Assembly: GCF_031843945.1 (NCBI RefSeq)
Contig: NZ_JAVTJJ010000008.1
Coordinates: forward strand, 1 to 64,000
DNA: 64,000 nucleotides
Origin: Paracidovorax sp031843945
Lineage (GTDB): Bacteria > Pseudomonadota > Gammaproteobacteria > Burkholderiales > Burkholderiaceae_C
Direction: 5' to 3'
This document shows, piece after piece, positions 7,404-14,243 of this stretch (positions within the stretch are counted from its first letter, which is position 1; every line of letters starts with the position of its first letter). The position numbers and the translations under genes are program-made. A model generated the notes under the pieces. That model was given only the letters and a program-made list of their open reading frames with translations. It did not search any database and had not been told where the DNA came from.

Positions 7404-8467
7404 GACGGTCTGATCCTTTCGATTTGGGCCTGCAACTCCGGCCATCCGAGGCCGGCACTCCCGCCGGCTGGGTCTACCCGCTTGGGCATTCCGATAACGC
7501 GCACTTCCTCAATCAATTCGGAGGAACTGCAGCCTGTGATTTCGAGCACCTGGTGCATGTATTTGCCGTAACAGCGTTCGAGGTGGTAGAGGCCATGAGC
7601 CAAGCTGCCCTTGGTCTCTTCCTGCACCGTGGGGATGACCTCTGCAGCGGCTTCGAGCATGTGAGCGAGGGCCGGATAAGCACCGGTGAAGAACCGGTCG
7701 GGCTCGGTAAGAATGTCCAAGGGGATGACACGATCACGATTGCCGAGGCGCACCTCGAAGCGTGTCCAGTCGCTGTCCGGCATGTTCTGTTGCCGGCCCT
7801 TTTCATAGACGCAAAGCGTCTTGCCGTTCTTGAGCTTTCCGACGTACATAGTTCGCCCCTTCGTGCCGCTTTCGTGCCAGGCGCCCTGTATATCCAGCTG
7901 AGGGTTCCGCCCACGATTGATAAATGCGCCCTGGTCGTAGAGCGTCACGGCGTCGTCTACCGTGTATTCGCCCTCGAGAAAATCGACTGCCAGGTCGACG
8001 CGTGAGAGTTCGGCGTTCAGGCCCTGCAGGAGCTCCTGCAGGCTGTGCCAGTCGTTGATGAGGCCGCAGCCTTTGCCGTTGAGCTGCAGCAGCCAGCGGC
8101 CCTTCTGGCTGTCGCCGCCGAGGGCGATTGCGCCAATCTCGACTTTGGAGCCGTCGCGCAGGTGAGCTGTCATGCGGTGACGTTCGGTGAAGCCGAACAG
8201 GCCGCCGTCGAGCTGCGTAGTGACCATGCCGTCGAGGATGGCGCTGATGAACTGCACCAGGCCGTGAACCGACATAGCGGGATGGTCGAACGTGGCGTTC
8301 AACCAATCGATCTTCGCGGCGCGCTGTGTGTGGGGCGTGAGGGAAGAACTTTCCACCCGTGTTACAGCACGGGCGGAAGGCGCTTGCGCGCCGACAGCCG
8401 GGGCAGCGCGGACGCGCCATGACACTCCACCCCGTGCAGATGGGGGGGAGTCGTGCAGCGCCTTCAT
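7400..8467 (-). CDS. Rep_trans family rolling-circle replication initiator
   Basis: The 355-residue protein begins at an ATG that overlaps the preceding stop (ATGA). It carries features of the replication initiation factor family (PF02486), including D-L-A-V-D-F near residue 155 and the W-T-R-F-E-V-R-L segment near residue 232. Members such as Vibrio CTX RstA nick the plus origin and start rolling-circle replication. It is the phage pII counterpart. An unstructured N-terminus of about 50 residues precedes the conserved W-L-N-A-T-F-D start of the domain. Confidence 0.9.
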   Translation of the reverse strand: MKALHDSPPSARGGVSWRVRAAPAVGAQAPSARAVTRVESSSLTPHTQRAAKIDWLNATFDHPAMSVHGLVQFISAILDGMVTTQLDGGLFGFTERHRMTAHLRDGSKVEIGAIALGGDSQKGRWLLQLNGKGCGLINDWHSLQELLQGLNAELSRVDLAVDFLEGEYTVDDAVTLYDQGAFINRGRNPQLDIQGAWHESGTKGRTMYVGKLKNGKTLCVYEKGRQQNMPDSDWTRFEVRLGNRDRVIPLDILTEPDRFFTGAYPALAHMLEAAAEVIPTVQEETKGSLAHGLYHLERCYGKYMHQVLEITGCSSSELIEEVRVIGMPKRVDPAGGSAGLGWPELQAQIERIRPS

Positions 8468-8658
8468 TGCGCGGCCTCCACGGTGGCCGTGAAGGGCGAG
8501 TTCCAGTGCACGGTGCGGCCAAGCCTGCGGAGCTCGGCGATGTAGCCCTCGAAGGCTTGCAGGGACGTGAAGCGCTTGATGGTGTGACCTTGGGCGAGCA
8601 TGCCGGGCGGGCACTGGATCAGGTAGGACTTCGACATGTGGATCAGAGCGGAGCTCAT
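8464..8658 (-). CDS. Small hypothetical protein upstream of Rep
   Basis: This 64-residue protein (Met-Ser-Ser start) overlaps its neighbours by four bases on both sides (ATGA). It has a compact basic fold-like sequence with R-R-L-G-R-T near residue 46 and no membrane segment or clear motif. I recognise no family. Small genes in this position of inoviruses often encode regulators or DNA-associated proteins. The coupled overlaps are the main evidence that it is a real gene. Confidence 0.6.
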   Translation of the reverse strand: MSSALIHMSKSYLIQCPPGMLAQGHTIKRFTSLQAFEGYIAELRRLGRTVHWNSPFTATVEAAQ

Positions 8659-8927
8659 GCGCGGCGAAGCTCCAGGCTGTGGACTTTGAGCAAATCGCGC
8701 TGACGGGCGAGGAATGCGAGCTGGGCCTCGCCTGGCTTGCGCTGTAGCTTGTGGCTGTGACAGATGCCGCCGCTCGTGACTTCGAGGTCGTGCAGCGTGC
8801 AGGCGGTGCGTGGGGCGATGACAGGGCTGTCGTGGCGCGTCACCTCGAAGTGCGCGCAGTTGCGGCAGCCTGGGCGGTCGCCTGGGGTCTGGTAGCCGAC
8901 CTGGGCGTGTTTGGCGACGAGTCTCAT
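8655..8927 (-). CDS. Small Cys/His-rich hypothetical protein, possible zinc binder
   Basis: The 90-residue protein contains C-R-N-C near residue 21 and then A-C-T-L-H and G-I-C-H-S-H, which suggests a zinc-binding module with two Cys/His clusters. The C-terminal part is basic and helical. Both ends overlap neighbouring genes by four bases. Similar small Cys-rich proteins are recalled near the replication genes of beta-proteobacterial inoviruses. Function is unknown, with a regulatory or nucleic-acid binding role possible. Confidence 0.65.
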   Translation of the reverse strand: MRLVAKHAQVGYQTPGDRPGCRNCAHFEVTRHDSPVIAPRTACTLHDLEVTSGGICHSHKLQRKPGEAQLAFLARQRDLLKVHSLELRRA

Positions 8928-9196
8928 GCCAAGTAGTCCGCATGGACGTGAGGCCAGAAGACTCGAAAGCCACCAACGTGGCTAATCCACCGGTTGTAGA
9001 TCCCAGGGCCTGCACCCTTCGCCAGGACAAAGCGGCTGTCGCGCATCTTGTCGCAGCCGGTCTTCTCCGGATGAATGCCCTCCCCCTGCCCAGCGGGTGG
9101 AGCCGCCAAGCTCGCCGCTGTGTTGGTGGCAGGGGTCGGGCAATTGGTCGCATCCCCATGATGGGGATGGGCGGATGGGGTGTGAAGAGGGTGCAT
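8924..9196 (-). CDS. First gene of the phage replication operon, hypothetical
   Basis: The start chosen is the ATG at 9196, which has GGAG 5 nt upstream. An upstream in-frame start at 9250 would lie inside the operator region. The 90-residue product has a His/Pro/Ala-rich N-terminus and a more conserved-looking C-terminal half (R-F-V-L-A-K-G-A-G-P-G-I-Y-N). Its stop overlaps the next start (ATGA). No family is recognised. Confidence 0.55.
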   Translation of the reverse strand: MHPLHTPSAHPHHGDATNCPTPATNTAASLAAPPAGQGEGIHPEKTGCDKMRDSRFVLAKGAGPGIYNRWISHVGGFRVFWPHVHADYLA

Positions 9197-9221
9197 GGCG
9201 GCTCCGGATGACGCAATCACA

Positions 9222-9298
9222 TTGAGTGCAAGCCGGAACATATACTGCAATCAAGTCGAGTGCAACGACTTGATGCAAATGCAACCATCATGAGTGCA
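9222..9298. promoter_or_regulatory. Divergent phage control region with 34-bp spaced boxes
   Basis: The heptamer GAGTGCA occurs at 9224-9230, 9258-9264 and 9292-9298, exactly 34 bp apart each time. The middle copy lies inside a perfect inverted repeat TCAAGTCG/CGACTTGA (9251-9258 with 9266-9273). TGATGCAAATGCAA follows at 9271-9283. On the minus strand TTGCAC, 17 bp, TATGTT gives a plausible leftward promoter overlapping the boxes. The region separates the leftward replication operon from the rightward Cro-like gene, so these are likely operators for that regulator. Confidence 0.65.
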
Positions 9299-9317
9299 TT
9301 TTTACAACGGAGCTCAC

Positions 9318-9581
9318 ATGCAAACGACCATGAATCTGCTGGAAATTGCTTTGAAGCAGCAGCCCGCGCCGTACTGGCACGAAAGGCTAAACCTGTCCAG
9401 GAACGCGCTACACAACGCGAGACTGCGGGGGCATATCAGCCCAGCGATCGCAGGGGCGCTGGCAGAAGAGCTCGGCCAAGACGTGAAGGAATGGATCGTC
9501 GTGGCCGCGCTTGAATCGGAGCGGGACAGCGCGTGCAAAACCCGAATGCTCAAACGTCTTCCGAAACTGACATCACTTTAA
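9318..9581 (+). CDS. Cro/C1-like regulator of the provirus
   Basis: The 87-residue protein starts at an ATG with GGAG 5 nt upstream; a GTG at 9294 would overlap the third operator box. The segment from about residue 16 to 50 (W-H-E-R-L-N-L-S-R-N-A-L-H-N-A-R...G-H-I-S-P-A-I-A) has the helix-turn-helix pattern of small phage repressors with Cro/C1-like or DUF3693-like domains. It is the only rightward gene of the provirus and faces a repeat-containing control region. It probably governs lysogeny. It ends 15 nt before the nadK start. Confidence 0.72.
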   Translation: MQTTMNLLEIALKQQPAPYWHERLNLSRNALHNARLRGHISPAIAGALAEELGQDVKEWIVVAALESERDSACKTRMLKRLPKLTSL

Positions 9582-9589
9582 TGATGTAA
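9573..9589 (+). repeat. Candidate right attachment repeat of the provirus
   Basis: TCACTTTAATGATGTAA matches the left-end sequence at 1590-1606 at 13 of 17 positions in direct orientation. It also overlaps an inverted repeat, ACATCA (9570-9575) with TGATGT (9582-9587). It covers the stop of the Cro-like gene and lies 7 nt before nadK. Assignment as an att site is tentative. Confidence 0.35.
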
Positions 9590-9596
9590 TTTCTGA

Positions 9597-10493
9597 ATGA
9601 AGTCCACTTTCCGGCGCGTCGCGCTTATCGGCAAATATCAGGCTGCCAACGCGGCCACGGCGTCCGACAGCTCTCGCCAGGCCATCGAGAGTATTTCGCG
9701 CTTCCTTGCCGGTATGGATTGCGAAGTCGTACTGGAAGCAGACACCGCCATCAACACCGGCCTGACCGGGCATACCGTGCTGGATGTGGAAGCCATCGGC
9801 GCTCAGTGCGACCTTGGACTGGTTGTGGGTGGTGATGGAACGATGCTGGGCGTGGGTCGGCGACTGGCCAGCTACGGCACGCCACTGATCGGCATCAACC
9901 AAGGCCGTCTGGGTTTCATTACCGACATTCCCCTCGGAGATTTCGAGGCCACGCTCACGCCCATGCTCGCGGGCGAGTATGAAGAAGACCTTCGCCCCCT
10001 GATGCGTGCGCGGGTGATGCGCGGCGCTGAATGCGTGTTTGAGGCGCTGGCGCTCAATGATGTGGTGGTGAACCGCGGGGCGACGTCGGGCATGGTGGAG
10101 CTACGCGTCGAGGTGGATGGCCACTTCGTCTCCAACCAGCGCGCCGATGGCCTGATCATTGCCTCGCCCACAGGCTCCACCGCTTATTCGCTGTCGGCGG
10201 GTGGCCCGATGCTGCACCCGTCCATCCCCGGCTGGGTGCTGGTGCCCATCGCGCCGCACACGCTTTCCAATCGGCCCATCGTGCTGTCCGATGCGACAGA
10301 AGTCGCCGTTGAGGTGGTGGGCGGCCGCGACATCAGCGCCAACTTCGATATGCAGTCGCTCGCGTCAGTGCTGCATGGCGACCGGATTCTTGTGCGCCGA
10401 TCGGAACACAGCGTGCGCTTCCTGCATCCGCGGGGATGGAACTACTTCGCCACACTGCGCAAAAAGTTGCGCTGGAACGAAGGGGGCTCCTGA
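9597..10493 (+). CDS. nadK: NAD kinase
   Basis: The 298-residue protein phosphorylates NAD to NADP with ATP or polyphosphate. The signature G-G-D-G-T-M-L lies at residues 78-84, with A-D-G and S-P-T-G-S-T-A-Y further on. The length fits bacterial ppnK/nadK. It starts an apparent nadK-recN-rapZ series with very short gaps. The upstream sequence is provirus-derived to within about 7-15 nt of the ATG, and no clear Shine-Dalgarno is seen, so expression control is likely altered from the ancestral state. Confidence 0.96.
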   Translation: MKSTFRRVALIGKYQAANAATASDSSRQAIESISRFLAGMDCEVVLEADTAINTGLTGHTVLDVEAIGAQCDLGLVVGGDGTMLGVGRRLASYGTPLIGINQGRLGFITDIPLGDFEATLTPMLAGEYEEDLRPLMRARVMRGAECVFEALALNDVVVNRGATSGMVELRVEVDGHFVSNQRADGLIIASPTGSTAYSLSAGGPMLHPSIPGWVLVPIAPHTLSNRPIVLSDATEVAVEVVGGRDISANFDMQSLASVLHGDRILVRRSEHSVRFLHPRGWNYFATLRKKLRWNEGGS

Positions 10494-10495
10494 CC

Positions 10496-12163
10496 ATGGC
10501 GCTCAAGCGAATCGAATTGCGCGATTTCGTCATCGTCGAAGCACTTGAGCTGGACTTGCAAACCGGCTTCACCGTGCTGACGGGCGAGACCGGCGCCGGA
10601 AAATCCATCCTGATCGACGCGCTGCAGATGCTACTGGGCGGACGTGCCGACACCGGCGTCATCCGAGAAGGAGCACAGCGCACGGACATGGCCGCTGAAT
10701 TCGATGCCCAGACAGCACTGTCGCCATGGCTGGAAGAAGCCGGCATTCCGCTGGAAGACACCTTGCTGCTGCGCCGCACGATCGATCTGCAGGGCAAGAG
10801 CCGTGCATGGATCAATGGCGTGCCGGTGACGGCCACCCAGATGCGCGCGGTGGGGGGTTACTTGCTGGACATTCATGGCCAGCACGCCTGGCAAAGCCTC
10901 ACCCGGCAAGACGCGGTGCGCGGCCTGCTCGATGCCTATGCAGGCCTGCCGCCAGCGTCGCTGGGTGCACTGTGGACCACGTGGCGTGACGCGCAAAAAG
11001 CGCTGGCCCAGGCCCGCGCTGCTCAGGACACGCTGCAGCAGGAGCGCGAGCGCCTGCAGTGGCAGATCGGCGAGGTCGGCAAGCTCGCTCCAGCGGCAGA
11101 CGAATGGGACGAGCTCAACGCGCAGCACAGCCGACTGTCGAACGCCCAGGCGCTGCTGGACAGCGCCCAGGGCGCGCTTACCGCGCTGGAAGACGACGAC
11201 AGCGGTGCACTCGCACGCCTCACGCAGGCGCAGCATCTGCTGCAAGACTACGAGCAGGTGGACGACGCCTTCCGGTCGATGCACGAAGTGCTGACTTCAT
11301 GCCTGGCGCAGGCCAGCGACGTCGCACATTCGTTGCAGAGTTACCTGCGCCACACCGAATTGGATCCGGATCGACTGCAAGAGTTGGACGCGCGCATGTC
11401 GCAATGGGTATCGCTGTCGCGCCGCTACAAGCGCACCCCTGCGGACTTGCCTGCACTGCTGCAGGGCTGGACCACCGAGTTGAAGCAACTCGACTCGGCA
11501 ACTGACCTCGCCACGCTGGAGGCCACTGAAAAGACTGCGGCTGCCGCCTATGGCAAGGCCGCACGCGCGCTGTCGCAGCGCCGTGCCAAGGCCGCCCCGC
11601 GCCTGGCCCAGTCCATCACCCAGGCCATGCAGGGCCTGGGCATGACCGGTGGCCGGTTCGAGGTGGCGGTGGACGCGGCGCCCGAGCCCGGCCCCCACGG
11701 CATGGATGCGATCAGTTTTCTGGTCAGCAGCCACCCAGGCATGACGCCCAAGCCCATCGGCAAGGTGGCGTCGGGCGGTGAGCTGTCGCGCATTTCGCTG
11801 GCCATTTCGGTCACGACGAGCGAATTGGGTGAAGCGCCGACGCTGATCTTCGACGAGGTCGATTCTGGCGTGGGCGGTGCCGTGGCTGAAACCGTCGGTC
11901 GCCTGATGCAGCAACTGGGCCACGACCGGCAGGTGCTGGCCGTCACCCACCTGCCGCAGGTCGCTGCATGTGCAGATCATCACCTGGTCGTCGCCAAGCA
12001 CAAGCGGTCCAGCGGCACGACGAGTTCGGTACAGCCGGCCACGGGCGACGAGCGAGCGAAAGAGGTGGCGCGCATGCTGGGGGGTGAACGCGTGTCGGCC
12101 ACCACGCTGGCACACGCCCGCGAAATGCTGGACGGCGCACGTCCAACGACGGAGCGCGGCTGA
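10496..12163 (+). CDS. recN: DNA repair protein RecN
   Basis: The 555-residue SMC-like ATPase acts in double-strand break repair with RecA. Walker A G-E-T-G-A-G-K-S is at residues 30-37, a long coiled-coil centre follows, and the ABC signature (S-G-G-E-L-S-R) with Walker B L-I-F-D-E-V-D lies in the C-terminal part. It begins 2 nt after nadK. An in-frame ATG 60 nt upstream would overlap nadK and is less likely. No LexA-like box was seen upstream; it probably relies on the nadK transcript. Confidence 0.96.
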   Translation: MALKRIELRDFVIVEALELDLQTGFTVLTGETGAGKSILIDALQMLLGGRADTGVIREGAQRTDMAAEFDAQTALSPWLEEAGIPLEDTLLLRRTIDLQGKSRAWINGVPVTATQMRAVGGYLLDIHGQHAWQSLTRQDAVRGLLDAYAGLPPASLGALWTTWRDAQKALAQARAAQDTLQQERERLQWQIGEVGKLAPAADEWDELNAQHSRLSNAQALLDSAQGALTALEDDDSGALARLTQAQHLLQDYEQVDDAFRSMHEVLTSCLAQASDVAHSLQSYLRHTELDPDRLQELDARMSQWVSLSRRYKRTPADLPALLQGWTTELKQLDSATDLATLEATEKTAAAAYGKAARALSQRRAKAAPRLAQSITQAMQGLGMTGGRFEVAVDAAPEPGPHGMDAISFLVSSHPGMTPKPIGKVASGGELSRISLAISVTTSELGEAPTLIFDEVDSGVGGAVAETVGRLMQQLGHDRQVLAVTHLPQVAACADHHLVVAKHKRSSGTTSSVQPATGDERAKEVARMLGGERVSATTLAHAREMLDGARPTTERG

Positions 12164-12166
12164 CCC

Positions 12167-13030
12167 ATGGCACTCGACATCGTTCTCATCACCGGCATGT
12201 CCGGCTCAGGCAAGTCGGTCGCGCTGCATGCTCTGGAAGACGCGGGCTACTACTGCGTGGACAACCTGCCGCCAGAGCTGCTGGCTTCCTTCGTCGCGCT
12301 GGAGCACCAGCACCACGGCAACCGACTGGCCATTGCCATGGACGTGCGCAGCGCCACAGCCCTGCCGCTCGTGCCGCAACAACTCGAGCGCCTGCGCGCG
12401 CAGGGCGTGCAGGTGCAGTCGCTCTTTCTGGACGCCACCACCGACACGCTGGTGCGCCGTTTTTCAGAAACGCGCCGACGCCATCCACTGTCGAAAGATG
12501 AGTTGCGCGAGGGCCAGCGCGCCCTGCTGCAGACCATCGAACTGGAGCGCGAATTGCTGGCTGATTTGCGCGAGCAGTCCCATGTGATCGACACCAGCGC
12601 CATCCGCTCTTCGCAGCTGCAAAGCTATGTGAAGAGCCTGATGACGTCTGCGCCCGGCCGGCTGACGTTGGTGTTCCAGTCGTTCGCCTTCAAGCGTGGC
12701 GTGCCGGTCGATGCGGACTATGTCTTCGACGTGCGCATGCTACCCAACCCGCACTACGAGCCCGGCCTGCGCGACCTGACGGGCAAGGACCAGTTGGTCA
12801 TCGACTACCTGGTGCAGCAGCCCGAGGTGGAGCTGATGCGCTCGCACATCGGACAGTTTCTGAGCCACTGGCTGACGGCGCTGGCGCAGAACCACCGCAG
12901 CTATGTAACCGTGGCCATCGGCTGCACGGGCGGACAGCATCGCTCGGTGTACCTGGTGGAGGAACTGGCACACCAGTTCAGCCCGACCTGGAACACCTTG
13001 CGCCGCCACCGGGAACTGGACGCGCGCTGA
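12167..13030 (+). CDS. rapZ: RNase adapter protein RapZ
   Basis: The 287-residue protein has Walker A G-M-S-G-S-G-K-S (residues 10-17), the D-N-L-P-P-E-L-L segment near residue 33, and the C-terminal G-C-T-G-G-Q-H-R-S-V motif of the RapZ/YvcJ family. In E. coli it delivers GlmZ to RNase E and so controls glucosamine-6-phosphate synthesis. In beta-proteobacteria its target RNAs are uncertain. It starts 3 nt after recN and is the last gene of the series. Confidence 0.95.
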   Translation: MALDIVLITGMSGSGKSVALHALEDAGYYCVDNLPPELLASFVALEHQHHGNRLAIAMDVRSATALPLVPQQLERLRAQGVQVQSLFLDATTDTLVRRFSETRRRHPLSKDELREGQRALLQTIELERELLADLREQSHVIDTSAIRSSQLQSYVKSLMTSAPGRLTLVFQSFAFKRGVPVDADYVFDVRMLPNPHYEPGLRDLTGKDQLVIDYLVQQPEVELMRSHIGQFLSHWLTALAQNHRSYVTVAIGCTGGQHRSVYLVEELAHQFSPTWNTLRRHRELDAR

Positions 13031-13055
13031 CGCCAGCACGGCACCATGACTCCTA

Positions 13056-13155
13056 AAAAAGTAGCGGCTAGCGCTTTTCTTTACTGGGTTTGAAGCACTT
13101 TTTATATCGAAGTGCTTATGCAGCGAGCGCTAGCAGCTATCTATTCAATAGCAGC
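13056..13155. repeat. Dispersed palindromic repeat, copy 1 (compound)
   Basis: An outer imperfect inverted repeat AGCGGCTAGCGCT / AGCGCTAGCAGCT (13063-13075 and 13126-13138) encloses an 8-bp stem AAGCACTT/AAGTGCTT (13093-13100 and 13110-13117), followed by a GCTAT...ATAGC element. It fills the gap between the convergent rapZ and mutY genes and could also act as a bidirectional transcription stop. Confidence 0.75.
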
Positions 13156-13172
13156 AATGCTGTGTAAAGCGC

Positions 13173-14243
13173 CTAGACGGGCGGTAGCGCGTCCAGCAAT
13201 TTGCGTATCGGCGCCGGCAAGCCCACGGCGGTCCACTGCGACGCGGTGAACCAGCCACCCTCATCGGATTCGCGGACCACCCTGGCGTGTTCATCGCCGC
13301 AAGCCACCAGCACCGGATGCAGATGCAGGTCGCGATGGGTCAACACATGCAGCGATGCGGGCAAGTCCTGCAGCGCAACGGATGGCGCAGCTGATTCAGC
13401 GGCCGCCGCCACGAGCGCCTCACGGCCATCGAAGACCGGCGGGCAGTAAAGCCCCGCCCAGATGCCGGTCTGCGGCCGCCGCCCCAGCCACAGACGACCC
13501 GCGGCATCGCGCTGCAGCAGCAGCCACCAGGCCTGTGCGCTGCGGGTGAGCTTGCGGGTGCGCACGGGGTAGTCTTCCGGATTGCCTTCACGCCGAGCCA
13601 CGCAGCGCGCGTGCAAGGGACACACGATGCACGCCGGCTTGCGGGGCGAACACAGGCTGGCGCCCAGATCCATCAGCCCCTGGGTGTAGCGCGGCATGGT
13701 GTGGCCCAAGTCCTGCGTGGGCAGCAGCGCCTCGGCCTCGGCCCACAGCAGACGCTCGTTCTTCGCCACGGCAAGATCCGCATGGAAGCCCAGCACGCGC
13801 GTGAGCACGCGGCGCACGTTGGCATCCAGGATGGGCGCGCGCACGCCAAAGCAAAACGATGCGATCGCGCCGGCCGTGGACCTGCCGATGCCGGGCAACG
13901 AGGCAAGTTCTTCGACCGTGCGTGGAAATTGCCCGCCGTGCCGCTCCATCACTTGCTTTGCACAGGCATGCAGGTTGCGCGCGCGGCTGTAGTAGCCCAG
14001 CCCGCTCCACAGCGCCAACACGTCGTCCTGCGGGGCTTCCGCCAGCGCGCGCACATCAGGAAAGCGCGCAAGAAACCGCGCGTAGTAGTCGAGCACCGTG
14101 GCGACCTGCGTCTGCTGCAGCATCACCTCGGAGAGCCAGACGCGATAGGGGTCTTGCGTGTTCTGCCAGGGCAAATGGTTGCGCCCATGCCCCGCCTGCC
14201 ACCGCACCACCTGTGCGGCGATATCGTCGTCTGGCACCGTCAT
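13173..14243 (-). CDS. mutY: A/G-specific adenine glycosylase MutY
   Basis: This base-excision repair enzyme removes adenine mispaired with 8-oxoguanine. The 356 residues show the HhH-GPD domain: S-E-V-M-L-Q-Q-T-Q with the catalytic Glu, L-P-G-I-G-R-S-T-A, and L-D-A-N-V-R-R with the catalytic Asp. The [4Fe-4S] cluster follows as C-x6-C-x2-C-x5-C (S-L-C to A-R-C-V-A). A C-terminal NUDIX-like domain for 8-oxoG recognition completes it. The start overlaps the stop of the upstream GTPase gene (ATGA), giving a mutM-GTPase-mutY operon. Confidence 0.97.
   Translation of the reverse strand: MTVPDDDIAAQVVRWQAGHGRNHLPWQNTQDPYRVWLSEVMLQQTQVATVLDYYARFLARFPDVRALAEAPQDDVLALWSGLGYYSRARNLHACAKQVMERHGGQFPRTVEELASLPGIGRSTAGAIASFCFGVRAPILDANVRRVLTRVLGFHADLAVAKNERLLWAEAEALLPTQDLGHTMPRYTQGLMDLGASLCSPRKPACIVCPLHARCVARREGNPEDYPVRTRKLTRSAQAWWLLLQRDAAGRLWLGRRPQTGIWAGLYCPPVFDGREALVAAAAESAAPSVALQDLPASLHVLTHRDLHLHPVLVACGDEHARVVRESDEGGWFTASQWTAVGLPAPIRKLLDALPPV

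Larger units (their letters stand above)
1590..9589. mobile_element. Filamentous phage (inovirus) provirus, about 8.0 kb
   Basis: The interval contains the diagnostic inovirus set in canonical order: Rep_trans initiator, ssDNA-binding protein, small coat candidates, pVIII-like coat protein with signal peptide, central terminator, pIII/TspB attachment protein, pVI (DUF2523) and the Zot/pI ATPase. A divergent Cro-like regulator is at one end and a small serine recombinase at the other. All genes but the regulator read leftward. The length fits inoviruses. The boundaries are set by the host genes hrcA and nadK and by imperfect 17-bp direct repeats at 1590-1606 and 9573-9589. No gene is visibly broken, so it could be inducible. 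No secretin (pIV) gene is present. Confidence 0.93.

Noticed and set aside
9222..9298. GAGTGC boxes resemble the right half of the HrcA CIRCE element (GAGTGCTAA).
   Set aside because: No partner TTAGCACTC at 9-bp spacing exists, the copies are direct rather than inverted, and the 34-bp spacing does not fit CIRCE.
1590..9589. XerCD/dif-type integration of the provirus.
   Set aside because: No 28-bp dif-like sequence is seen at either edge, and the element has its own serine recombinase.
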